This document shows, piece after piece, positions 7,596 through 15,625 of a stretch of DNA of 64,000 bases. The position numbers and the translations under genes are program-made. The stretch is taken from contig CAWCUZ010000002.1 in NCBI GenBank assembly GCA_963798795.1, positions 868,001 to 932,000 on the forward strand. Reading direction: 5' to 3'. The notes under the pieces are model-generated. The model was not told the DNA's origin. It ran no database searches and saw only the letters and a program-made list of their open reading frames with translations. How positions within the stretch are numbered: the first letter of the stretch is position 1; each line of letters opens with the position of its first letter. The DNA is from CAWCUZ01 sp963798795 (GTDB lineage: Bacteria; Acidobacteriota; Vicinamibacteria; Vicinamibacterales; SCN-69-37).

Positions 7596-8920
7596 AGCTC
7601 GTCGACATCTTTCTCGACACCCCGTTTGCCGGCGGCCGACACCAGCGCCGCGTGGAGAAGATCGACGCTGTCGACGACTACCTGGCCGCCGTGGACCCGG
7701 ATGTCGACGAGGCGATCCGGCACGAAGTCCGGCGGCAGCAGACGGGGCTCGAGCTGATTGCGTCGGAGAACTTCGTCAGCATGGCCGTGCTGCAGGCGAC
7801 CGGCTCCGTGATGACGAACAAGTACGCCGAGGGCTACCCCGGCAAGCGGTACTACGGCGGCTGCGAGTTCGTGGACGTGGTCGAGTCGCTGGCGATCGAC
7901 CGGGCGAAGGCGCTGTTCGGTGCCGAGCACGCCAACGTGCAGCCGCACTCGGGTGCGCAGGCCAACATGGCCGTGTACATGGCCACGCTCAAGCCGGGCG
8001 ACACGATCCTCGGCATGAACCTCGCGCACGGCGGCCACCTCACGCACGGCCATCCGTTGAACTTCTCGGGCAAGTACTTTCACGTCGTGCCGTACGGGGT
8101 GCGCCAGGAGGACGAGCGGATCGACTACGACGAGCTGGCGCGGCTCGCCCGCGAGCACCGGCCGAAGATGATCGTCGTCGGCGCGAGCGCGTATCCGCGC
8201 GTCATCGACTTTGCGCGGATCCGCGCGGTGGCCGACGAGACCGGCGCGCTCGTGATGACCGACATGGCGCATATTGCGGGCCTGGTCGCCGCCGGCGAGC
8301 ATCCGACCCCCGTGCCACACTCGGATTTCGTGACGACGACCACGCACAAGACGCTGCGCGGCCCGCGTGGCGGCCTCGTGCTCTGCAAAGCCTCGTTCGC
8401 GAAGGACCTCGACCGGGCGCTGTTCCCCGGCGTGCAGGGTGGCCCGCTGATGCACGTCATCGCGGCCAAGGCGGTCTGTCTGAAGGAAGCGCAGGCGCCA
8501 GCCTTCCGCGTCTATCAGGGCCAGATCGTGCGCAACGCGGCGCGGCTCGCCGCGCGGCTCAGCGACGCGGGCTTCCGGCTGGTGAGCGGCGGCACGGACA
8601 ACCACCTGATGCTGGTCGACGTCTTCTCACGCGGCCTCACGGGTAAGGCGGCGGAAGCCGCCCTCGGGCGCGCCAGCATCACGGTCAACAAGAACGCGAT
8701 TCCGTTCGATCAGAACCCGCCGCTCGTCGCGAGCGGCGTCCGCATCGGCACGCCGGCCGTGACGACGCGCGGCATGGGCGAGCCGGAAATGGACGCGATT
8801 GCCGGTTTCATCGGCCACGTGCTGGCCGCGCCCGACGACGAGGCCGCGGCGCGGGCCGTGCGGAGCGACGTCGAAGACCTGTGTCGGAAGTTCCCGCTGT
8901 ATCCCGAACTCCGTCACTGA
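7592..8920 (+). CDS. glyA: Serine hydroxymethyltransferase (frame includes RpiB C-terminus)
   Basis: GlyA is a PLP enzyme that converts serine and tetrahydrofolate to glycine and methylene-tetrahydrofolate. The enzyme proper begins near AAVDPDVDEAIRHEVRRQQ; a GTG at 7691 would give 409 residues, the usual size. The signatures LELIASENFVS and the PLP lysine block TTTTHKTLRGPRGG are intact. The frame is open upstream to a TTG at 7592. Those roughly 33 extra residues (LVDIFLDTPFAGGRHQRRVE) are the RpiB C-terminus and not a GlyA extension. No stop codon separates the two enzymes. Confidence 0.93.
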   Translation: MKLVDIFLDTPFAGGRHQRRVEKIDAVDDYLAAVDPDVDEAIRHEVRRQQTGLELIASENFVSMAVLQATGSVMTNKYAEGYPGKRYYGGCEFVDVVESLAIDRAKALFGAEHANVQPHSGAQANMAVYMATLKPGDTILGMNLAHGGHLTHGHPLNFSGKYFHVVPYGVRQEDERIDYDELARLAREHRPKMIVVGASAYPRVIDFARIRAVADETGALVMTDMAHIAGLVAAGEHPTPVPHSDFVTTTTHKTLRGPRGGLVLCKASFAKDLDRALFPGVQGGPLMHVIAAKAVCLKEAQAPAFRVYQGQIVRNAARLAARLSDAGFRLVSGGTDNHLMLVDVFSRGLTGKAAEAALGRASITVNKNAIPFDQNPPLVASGVRIGTPAVTTRGMGEPEMDAIAGFIGHVLAAPDDEAAARAVRSDVEDLCRKFPLYPELRH

Positions 8921-10860
8921 CGGACCGCGTGGCGCGGGCGTTCGCCGACGCGGGTCCGCTCGCCGGCGCGCTGTCGGCGTTCGAGCCGCGCGACGGCCAG
9001 CGGGCACTCGCCGCGCGGGTGGCGGCCACCTTCGACGAGGGCGGCACGCTCGTCGCCGAGGCCGGCACCGGGACCGGCAAGACGCTCGCCTACCTCGTGC
9101 CGGCGGTGCTGTCGGGCAAGCGCGTGCTGATCTCGACCGGCACCCGCACGCTTCAGGATCAGATCTTCTACAAGGACGTGCCGGCGCTCGGTCGCGCGCT
9201 CGGGCTCGACATCCGGGCGGCGTACATGAAGGGGCGCACGAACTATCTCTGCCGGCACCGGTTCGATCGGCTGCGCGAAGCCGCCGCGGGCCTGCCGCCG
9301 GCCGAACGCGGATGGCTGGAACACGTCGCGGAGTGGGCCGAGGCCACCGAAACGGGCGACCGCGCCGAGATCGAGGATCTGCCGGACGACCTGCCGCTCT
9401 GGTCCGAGCTGACGGCCACGAGCGAGCAGTGCCTTGGCCGCGACTGCCACGCCTTCCTCGACTGTTTCGTCACGAGGATGCGCGAGCGCGCGGCCGAGGC
9501 CGACCTGGTCATCGTCAATCACCACCTGCTCGCGGCCGACGCCGCGGTCCGGCAGGGCGCGTTCGGCGAAGTGATTCCGGACTGCGATTGTGCCGTGATC
9601 GACGAGGCCCATCAGCTCGAGGACGTCGTCACCCAGTACTTCGGTGTCGCGCTGAGCACGTTCCGCGCCGACGAATTCGCGCGCGACGCGTCGCAGGCCA
9701 TCGGCGCGTCCGCGCTGGAAGACCCGAAGCGCGCGGCGGCCCTCACCGAGGGCGTCGCGGACGTGCAGGCGACCGCGCGGGCGCTCTTCGATCAGACGCG
9801 CCTCGAGCTCCGGCGCGCCGGCGCCGACCGCGTCACGCTCGACGCCCAGACGGCCGGCCGTCTGCGTCCGTACGGGCAGCTGCTCGAGGAGGCGCTGGAT
9901 CGGCTGGCGGGCCGCGTGAAGCCGGGCGCCGAGACACCCGAGGACCTCGTCGGCATGGCCGCGCGGGCGCGCGCGCTCGCGGCCGATTTGAGGCTGCTGC
10001 TCTCCGCCGGCGAGGCGCAGTACGTCCACTTTGCCGAGAGCCGCGGCCGCGGGGTGGCGCTGCGGGCCGCACCGATCGACGTGGCGGCGATCGTGCGCGA
10101 CGCCCTGCTCGCCGGCCGGCGCGCCACGGTGCTCACCTCGGCCACGCTCACCGTCGAGTCGTCGTTCGACTACGTGGTCGGGCGGCTCGGCCTGGCCGGG
10201 TGCGACACGCTCCGCCTGCCGTCGGAGTTCGACTTCACGCGTCAGACGCTCCTCTATCTGCCGCCGGATATTCCGGACCCGCGCTCGCCGGAATTCAACG
10301 CGGGGGCCGCGTGGGTCATCGGCGAGCTTCTCGACCGGACGAGGGGCCGCGCGTTCGTGCTGTTCACGTCCTACGCGGCGATGCGCGAGGTGCGCGACGC
10401 CGTGGGCCGGCGCAGCGGGTGGCCGATCCTGATGCAGGGCACGGCCCCGCGGACGGCGCTGCTTCGGGAGTTCCGCACGACGCCGCACGCCGTGCTGTTC
10501 GCGACGTCGAGTTTCTGGCAGGGTGTCGACGTGGCGGGCGACGCGTTGAGCTGCGTGATCATCGATCGTCTGCCATTCGCCTCGCCCGCCGACCCGCTCG
10601 TCGCGGCGCGGATCGCCGCGGTGAAGGCCCGCGGCGGCCAGCCATTCCACGAGTACCAGGTGCCGCTCGCCACGCTGACGCTCCTCCAGGGCCTCGGCCG
10701 GCTGATTCGCACGCGCTCCGATCGCGGCCTGCTGGCGGTGCTCGACCCCCGGCTGACGCAGCGGAGCTACGGCCAGCGGTTTCTCGCGTCGCTGCCGCCG
10801 GCGCCGATCACGGACGATCTCGCGGCCGTCGAACGGTTCTTCGACGAGCCGGAAGTGTGA
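8881..10860 (+). CDS. dinG: DinG/YoaA-family superfamily 2 DNA helicase
   Basis: This 659-residue ATP-dependent 5'-3' helicase belongs to the XPD-like branch that unwinds structured DNA and R-loops. Walker A is EAGTGTGKT and the DEAH box is VIDEAHQLED. Between them four cysteines (in NYLC, QCLGRDC and FLDC) can hold the family's iron-sulfur cluster. The C-terminal helicase half has SATLTVESSFDY, WQGVDVAGDAL and GLGRLIRTRSDRG. The GTG at 8881 overlaps the glyA end by 40 bases; a later start is possible since the first 30 residues are poorly conserved. The nearby DNA methylase and nuclease may be co-transcribed with it. Confidence 0.9.
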   Translation: MSEVPAVSRTPSLTDRVARAFADAGPLAGALSAFEPRDGQRALAARVAATFDEGGTLVAEAGTGTGKTLAYLVPAVLSGKRVLISTGTRTLQDQIFYKDVPALGRALGLDIRAAYMKGRTNYLCRHRFDRLREAAAGLPPAERGWLEHVAEWAEATETGDRAEIEDLPDDLPLWSELTATSEQCLGRDCHAFLDCFVTRMRERAAEADLVIVNHHLLAADAAVRQGAFGEVIPDCDCAVIDEAHQLEDVVTQYFGVALSTFRADEFARDASQAIGASALEDPKRAAALTEGVADVQATARALFDQTRLELRRAGADRVTLDAQTAGRLRPYGQLLEEALDRLAGRVKPGAETPEDLVGMAARARALAADLRLLLSAGEAQYVHFAESRGRGVALRAAPIDVAAIVRDALLAGRRATVLTSATLTVESSFDYVVGRLGLAGCDTLRLPSEFDFTRQTLLYLPPDIPDPRSPEFNAGAAWVIGELLDRTRGRAFVLFTSYAAMREVRDAVGRRSGWPILMQGTAPRTALLREFRTTPHAVLFATSSFWQGVDVAGDALSCVIIDRLPFASPADPLVAARIAAVKARGGQPFHEYQVPLATLTLLQGLGRLIRTRSDRGLLAVLDPRLTQRSYGQRFLASLPPAPITDDLAAVERFFDEPEV

Positions 10861-10898
10861 CCCCGGCTGGCAGGGCGTTCGGCTACACTCATCCTCAC

Positions 10899-11696
10899 AT
10901 GCACACGGTCGTAGAGCAGCGCACGCTGAGACCGCCGCTCAAGTGGGCCGGCGGCAAGCGGTGGCAGCTGCCGCACCTGCGCCCGTTGTGGGCGCCGCAT
11001 GCGCATCGCCGTCTCGTCGAGCCCTTCTGCGGCGGGCTGGCGGTGGCGTTGGGTCTTCGCCCGGCGCACGCGCTGCTGAACGATGCGAATCCCCACCTGA
11101 TCAGCTTCTATCGCTGGCTTCAGCGCGGCCTCGACAGCAAGCTCGCGATGCGGAACGATGAGGCCGTGTTCTACAAGTGCCGGGCGAGATTCAACACGCT
11201 GCTGGCGCGCGGCAGGGGCAACACGTCAGAAGCGGCCGCGCTCTTCTATTACTTGAATCGAACCGGCTACAACGGCCTCTGCCGCTTCAACAGCAGGGGC
11301 GAATTCAACGTGCCGTTTGGCCGGTACGCTCGCATCGGCTATCAGACGGACTTCTCGGCCTACCGCGAGGCCTTCGCAGATTGGACGTTCACAACCGGAG
11401 ACGTTGAATCGATAGCGCTCGAGCGACAGGACTTCGTCTACGCGGATCCGCCGTACAACGTGGAGTTCACCCACTATTCGAAGGGCGGTTTTTCGTGGGA
11501 GGATCAGGAACGCTCCGCGGTCTGGCTGGCTCGCCACCGGGGCCCGCTCGTGCTCGTGAACCAGGCCACCGATCGGGTCGAACGCCTGTATCGCCGGCTG
11601 GGATTCTCGATCACCATGTGCGAAGCCCCACGACGAATCAGTTGCACCGGCGACCGCACGCCGGCCCGCGAGATCATCGGCACGCGCAACCTGTGA
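10899..11696 (+). CDS. D12-class (Dam-like) N6-adenine DNA methyltransferase
   Basis: This 265-residue enzyme belongs to the family that methylates adenine in short palindromes. The N-terminal SAM-binding block is KWAGGKRWQLPHL, followed by VEPFCGGLAVAL. The target-recognition middle contains YYLNRTGYNGLCRFNSRGEF, and the catalytic motif is YADPPYN. The specificity cannot be read from the sequence; GATC is common for the class. It is followed with a 4-base GTGA overlap by a PD-(D/E)XK nuclease-like gene, which points to a two-gene restriction-modification unit rather than an orphan housekeeping Dam. Confidence 0.9.
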   Translation: MHTVVEQRTLRPPLKWAGGKRWQLPHLRPLWAPHAHRRLVEPFCGGLAVALGLRPAHALLNDANPHLISFYRWLQRGLDSKLAMRNDEAVFYKCRARFNTLLARGRGNTSEAAALFYYLNRTGYNGLCRFNSRGEFNVPFGRYARIGYQTDFSAYREAFADWTFTTGDVESIALERQDFVYADPPYNVEFTHYSKGGFSWEDQERSAVWLARHRGPLVLVNQATDRVERLYRRLGFSITMCEAPRRISCTGDRTPAREIIGTRNL

Positions 11697-12109
11697 GAAA
11701 TCGGGATACCGGAACCGGAAGCGTGCTGGAAGCCATGATCCTGCCTGCGCTGGACCGGGGCGGCTACTCGTATGAGAGGCAGAAGACGATCGGCCGGCGC
11801 TTCGGTGGCGGCCTGCACCGGGCCGATGCATTGGTCAGAACGGGTGAGCACCGCATCATCGTTTCCCTCAAGTGGCAGCAGACAGGGGGAACGGCAGAAC
11901 AGAAGGTCCCATTCGAAGTGATGTGCCTCGCCGAAGCGGTCAAGGCCGGGGAGGCCTCCCGGGCGTACCTGGTCCTCGGAGGCGACGGCTGGACCCTGCG
12001 CGACTACTACACCTCGGGGGCCCTCTCGCGACACCTGGTCCACGCGGATCTCGTCAAGGTGCTGACGCTCGAGGCGTTCGTGCGACTGGCGAACAACGGC
12101 CAGATTTGA
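11693..12109 (+). CDS. Probable PD-(D/E)XK restriction endonuclease partnered with the adjacent methylase
   Basis: This 138-residue protein starts with the GTG that overlaps the methylase stop. It has an early helix with Glu13 (SVLEAMILPAL), then Asp45 in HRADALV and the strand IIVSLKWQQTG with Lys60. A second candidate lysine lies in AEQKVPFE (Glu69-Gln-Lys71). This order of Glu, Asp and a lysine after a short hydrophobic strand fits the PD-(D/E)XK nuclease fold, although the third acidic residue is ambiguous (Ser58 in SLK or Glu69 in EQK). Translational coupling to the methylase supports a restriction role, which is an inference. Confidence 0.65.
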   Translation: MRNRDTGTGSVLEAMILPALDRGGYSYERQKTIGRRFGGGLHRADALVRTGEHRIIVSLKWQQTGGTAEQKVPFEVMCLAEAVKAGEASRAYLVLGGDGWTLRDYYTSGALSRHLVHADLVKVLTLEAFVRLANNGQI

Positions 12110-12175
12110 GCCGGGTCAGGCCGCACCCGCTCGCCGCCGGCAGGTGTAAACTTGGTGTGGTCCTCGGAGGACGTT

Positions 12176-13184
12176 ATGAACACGCGACTTGTGATGCGAA
12201 GCGTAGTGGCCGGCGCCCTGGTTCTGGCGATGGCCGCAATCGCGACGCCGGCGGCGGCGCAACTCGCCAGCATACGGGGCAAGGTGGTCGACGAGGCCGG
12301 CCAGCCGGTGATCGGCGCCACCGTCACCGTCAGTTTCAACGGCGACATGAACCTCGAGTACACCGTCACGACCAACGACAAGGGCGAGTGGACCAAGGCG
12401 GGCCTGCAGCCCGGCCACTGGAAGCTCACCGCCACCAAGGACGACCTCTCCGGAAGCATTCCGGACATCCACGCCCAGCTCGGCGAGATGACCAAGATGC
12501 CGGACATCGTGGCGGTGAAGGTCGACCCGAACGCCAAGGTGGTCAAGAGCAACCTGAGCGCCGAGGAGATCGAGAAGGCCAACAAGCGGCAGGCGATGCT
12601 CAAGCAGCTCTTCGACGACGCCAACCTGGCGTTCGACGCCGGCGACTACGACACGGCCATCACCAAGCTGCAGGGACTCACGACGGAAATGCCGGAGTGC
12701 GCCGCCTGCTACGCGAAGATCGGCGACGTCTTCCTGAAGAAGAACGACCAGGCGAACGCCGAGACCAACTACCTGAAGGCGGTCGAGCTCAACGCCGACC
12801 TGGCGGACGTCTACAGCGCGCTGGCGACCATCTACAACTCGCAGAAGAAGTTCGACAAGGCGGCCGAGATGAGCGCCAAGGGCAACGAGCTGAAGGGCGC
12901 CAGCGCGACCGGCGGCGACCCGATGTCGCTCTACAACCAGGGCATCATCTTCTGGAACCAGGGCAAGATGGCCGAGGCCAAGGGCCAGTTCGAGAAGGCC
13001 GTGCAACTCGACCCGAAGATGGCCGACGCGCAGTACTACCTCGGCATGGCAATCTACAGCCTCGCGTCGGCCGGCACCGGCAAGGTGACCGATGCCAAGG
13101 CGCCGCTCGAGCAGTACCTCGGTACTCGATCCGACCGGCCAGTACGCCGACGTCGTGAAGGCCATCCTGGCCACCATCAAGTAG
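12176..13184 (+). CDS. Secreted carboxypeptidase-regulatory-like plus TPR protein, one frameshift near the end
   Basis: GGAGG at 12166-12170 precedes the ATG. A signal peptide ends near ATPAAAQ. The domain IRGKVVDEAGQPVIGATVTV is a carboxypeptidase-regulatory-like beta-sandwich, and roughly five TPR units follow (for example DTAITKLQGLTTEMPECAAC and AEAKGQFEKAVQLDPKMADA). The frame breaks near 13122. The proper end, LDPTGQYADVVKAILATIK, closes with TAG at 13182-13184 in another frame. The 1009-base span has one base too many. It probably acts as a periplasmic scaffold, with no specific partner evident; yggS follows after two bases. Confidence 0.78.
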
Positions 13185-13186
13185 GC

Positions 13187-13900
13187 ATGACGCCCGACAC
13201 GGGCGTCGCCGGCGCTCTTGCGTCCGTGCGCCGCCGCATCGATGCGGCGGCCGCGCGCGCCGGGCGTACGACGTCGTCCGTGCGGCTCGTCGCCGTGTCC
13301 AAGACCGTGCCCGCCGAGCGGGTCCGCGAGGCGGCCGGAGCCGGGCAGCGGGCGTTCGGCGAGAATCGCGTCCAGGAAGCCCTCGAGAAGATGGCGGGAC
13401 TGGGCGACGTCGATCTCGAGTGGCATCTGATCGGACATCTTCAGTCGAACAAGGCGCGCAAGGCGGCGGTCGCCTTTCAGTGGATCCACTCGATCGACAG
13501 CGTCGAGCTGCTGCAGAAGGTGGACGCGGCCGCGGCCGACGCGGGCAGCCGTCCGCGCGTCCTCGTCCAGGCCGACCTGGCTCAGGAACGCTCCAAGCAT
13601 GGCGCCGACGAAGCCCGCATCGGGGACGTCGTCCGCGCGGCGATCGAGGCGCGCGCCGTCATCCTGTCCGGGCTGATGACCGTCCCGCCGTTTCCCGACG
13701 ATCCCGAAGACTCGCGGCCCTGGTTCCGGCGACTGCGGGAGCTGCGGGACGGGCTGGTCGCCGACGGTGTTCCGCCCGACCGGCTCGCCGAGTTGTCGAT
13801 GGGCATGACGCACGATTTCGAGATAGCAATCGATGAAGGCGCCACGATCGTCCGCGTCGGCACGGCCATCTTCGGCAAGCGCCCTCCGCCCGCCCGATGA
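13187..13900 (+). CDS. yggS: YggS/PLPBP family pyridoxal phosphate homeostasis protein
   Basis: This single-domain PLP-binding protein buffers intracellular pyridoxal phosphate. The 237-residue product has the PLP lysine in LVAVSKTVP, then RAFGENRVQEA, EWHLIGHLQSNK and the phosphate-binding end LSMGMTHDFEIAIDEGATIV with RVGTAIFG. The ATG at 13187 lies two bases after the TPR gene stop. The gene ends with a 4-base ATGA overlap with the DUF167 gene. In many bacteria yggS and a DUF167 gene flank yggT, which is absent here. Confidence 0.95.
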   Translation: MTPDTGVAGALASVRRRIDAAAARAGRTTSSVRLVAVSKTVPAERVREAAGAGQRAFGENRVQEALEKMAGLGDVDLEWHLIGHLQSNKARKAAVAFQWIHSIDSVELLQKVDAAAADAGSRPRVLVQADLAQERSKHGADEARIGDVVRAAIEARAVILSGLMTVPPFPDDPEDSRPWFRRLRELRDGLVADGVPPDRLAELSMGMTHDFEIAIDEGATIVRVGTAIFGKRPPPAR

Positions 13901-14301
13901 ACCGGACCCGCCGGACCAGTCGAGGGAGCCCCGGGTCTCTAGACCCGGGGGCAGATGGCGGTCGTGCGGCCGCTCCGGACGCGGACGCGCTGGCGGCGCT
14001 CCCGATCCAGACGCTCTCGAACGGCGTCCGCTTCGACGTCCAGGCGATGCCCCGAGCCCCGAGGACGGCGGTCGACGGCATACGCGACGGCCGGCTCGTG
14101 GTTCGTGTCACGGCACCGCCGGTCGATGCCGCCGCGAACGACGCGGTCGTGGCGACGCTCGCGCGCGCGCTCGACGTGCCGCGTCGCGACGTGCGCATCG
14201 TGTCGGGCGCCGCGGCGCGGCGCAAGACCGTCGAAGTCGCCGGACTCGATGCCGGTGCCGTGCGTCAGCGGCTGGCTCGTGCGGCCGGACGCGTGCGATA
14301 G
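13897..14301 (+). CDS. DUF167/YggU family protein with a repeat-encoded N-terminal extension
   Basis: The conserved domain spans about residues 37-130: LPIQTLSNGVRFDVQAMPRA, then RLVVRVTAPPVDAAANDAVV and the block VSGAAARRKTVEV. DUF167 is a small protein of unknown function usually found beside yggS. The ATG overlaps the yggS stop (ATGA). The first 36 residues are not conserved and include SPGSLDPG, which is encoded by the 22-base palindrome at 13929-13950. No alternative in-frame start is visible just before the conserved part, so the palindrome is apparently translated. Confidence 0.85.
   Translation: MNRTRRTSRGSPGSLDPGADGGRAAAPDADALAALPIQTLSNGVRFDVQAMPRAPRTAVDGIRDGRLVVRVTAPPVDAAANDAVVATLARALDVPRRDVRIVSGAAARRKTVEVAGLDAGAVRQRLARAAGRVR
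13929..13950. repeat. CCCCGGGTCT-CT-AGACCCGGGG perfect palindrome inside a coding N-terminus
   Basis: Ten-base perfect arms and a two-base spacer, a member of the GGGTCT/AGACCC family. Unlike the other copies it sits inside an open reading frame, in the non-conserved N-terminus of the DUF167 protein. It could form a strong hairpin in the yggS-DUF167 mRNA just after the start codon. Confidence 0.8.
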
Positions 14302-14314
14302 ACTGGCGCGTCGA

Positions 14315-15625
14315 ATGCCACGTCCGCGCGCGACCCTGCTCGTCGAACATCTGGATCAGCTCTACACCGTCGCCGGACCGGCGCCGCGGGCGGGCGCCCG
14401 CCAGCGCGACATCGCGCCAATCGAAGACGGTGCGGTCGCGTGCGACGAGACCGGGATCCTCGCGGCGGGTCCGACGAACGACGTGCGCCGCGCGGTCCAG
14501 GTCGACGACGCCGCGCAGGTTGTCGACGGACGCGGCCGGTCGCTCGTGCCGGGATTCGTCGACGGCCACACGCACGTGGTGTTCGCGGGCGACCGGCGCG
14601 ACGAGCTGCGCCGGCGTCTGGGGGGCGCGTCGTATGCCGACATTGCGTCGGCCGGCGGCGGCATCCTGTCGACCGTGCGCGCGACGCGGGAGGCATCCGA
14701 GGACGCGCTCGCCACCGCCACCCGCGCTCGTCTGCTCGAGATGCTCGCGGCCGGCACGACGACGTGCGAAGCGAAGAGCGGATATGGACTCGAAACCGCG
14801 GCCGAGGTGCGGATGCTGCGCGTCATCGCGCGGCTGAACCGCGAGCTGCCGATCGACCTCGTCCCGACGTTCATGGGCGCGCACGAGGTCCCGCCGGAGT
14901 ATCGCGGGCGCCAGGCCGATTACGTGCGGCTCGTGATCGACGAGATGATCCCGCAGGCGGCGCCGCTGGCCGAGTGGTGCGACGTGTTCTGCGACCGCGG
15001 GTTCTTCACGCCGGAGGAATCACGGCAGATCCTCGACGCCGGCCGCGCGGCGGGAATGAAGCCGCGGATTCACGCCGACGAGCTGGCCGCGAGCGGGGGA
15101 TGCGAAACGGCGGCCGCCGTCTCGGCCCGCTCCGCCGATCATCTGGTCTACGCGACGGCCGAGGGCAGGGCGGCGCTGGGGGGCGCCGGCGTCATCGCCA
15201 CGCTGCTGCCCTGCGCCGCGTTCTTCCTGAAACTGGGGCGCTTCGCGCCGGCCCGCGATCTGATCGCCGCGGGCGTTCCGGTGGCGCTGGCCACCGACGT
15301 CAACCCCGGCGGCGGCTTCTCGCCGTCGATGCCGTTCGCGATGACGCTGGCGTGCTTCGCGATGGGGATGACGTTCGAGGAGGCGCTCGTCGCGGCCACG
15401 ATCAACAGCGCGGCCTCGCTCGACCGGGCGGACCGGATCGGCAGCCTCGAGCCCGGCAAGCAGTTCGACGCTGTGCTGGTCGACGGCCCGGCCATCAACC
15501 TGCTGCGCGTCAACGCGCCGTCGATCGTCGCGGTGTTCAAGCGCTCGCACATCATCAATCATCAATCATCCGAGCTCCAATCAATCAGCAATCACAAATC
15601 ACAAATCACAAATGTCCCTGATTGA
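14315..15625 (+). CDS. hutI: Imidazolonepropionase HutI with a microsatellite-encoded C-terminal tail
   Basis: HutI hydrolyses imidazolonepropionate to formiminoglutamate in histidine breakdown. The 436-residue amidohydrolase has the metal-binding block VDGHTHVVFAGDRRDE, then TTTCEAKSGYGLE, RIHADELA and ATDVNPGG. The normal end would be near RVNAPSIVAVFKR. A further roughly 26 residues (HIINHQSSELQSISNHKSQI and TNVPD) are encoded by ATCATCA and AATCACA heptamer repeats before a TGA at 15623. That tail overlaps the next gene by 14 bases. hutH and hutU are not in the window. Confidence 0.93.
   Translation: MPRPRATLLVEHLDQLYTVAGPAPRAGARQRDIAPIEDGAVACDETGILAAGPTNDVRRAVQVDDAAQVVDGRGRSLVPGFVDGHTHVVFAGDRRDELRRRLGGASYADIASAGGGILSTVRATREASEDALATATRARLLEMLAAGTTTCEAKSGYGLETAAEVRMLRVIARLNRELPIDLVPTFMGAHEVPPEYRGRQADYVRLVIDEMIPQAAPLAEWCDVFCDRGFFTPEESRQILDAGRAAGMKPRIHADELAASGGCETAAAVSARSADHLVYATAEGRAALGGAGVIATLLPCAAFFLKLGRFAPARDLIAAGVPVALATDVNPGGGFSPSMPFAMTLACFAMGMTFEEALVAATINSAASLDRADRIGSLEPGKQFDAVLVDGPAINLLRVNAPSIVAVFKRSHIINHQSSELQSISNHKSQITNVPD
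15551..15610. repeat. Heptanucleotide microsatellites (ATCATCA)n and (AATCACA)3
   Basis: Bases 15551-15570 are nearly three units of ATCATCA and bases 15590-15610 are exactly three units of AATCACA. This AT-rich patch stands out against the GC-rich surroundings. It ends one base before the ATG of the cyclodeaminase and is read through by hutI. Confidence 0.85.
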
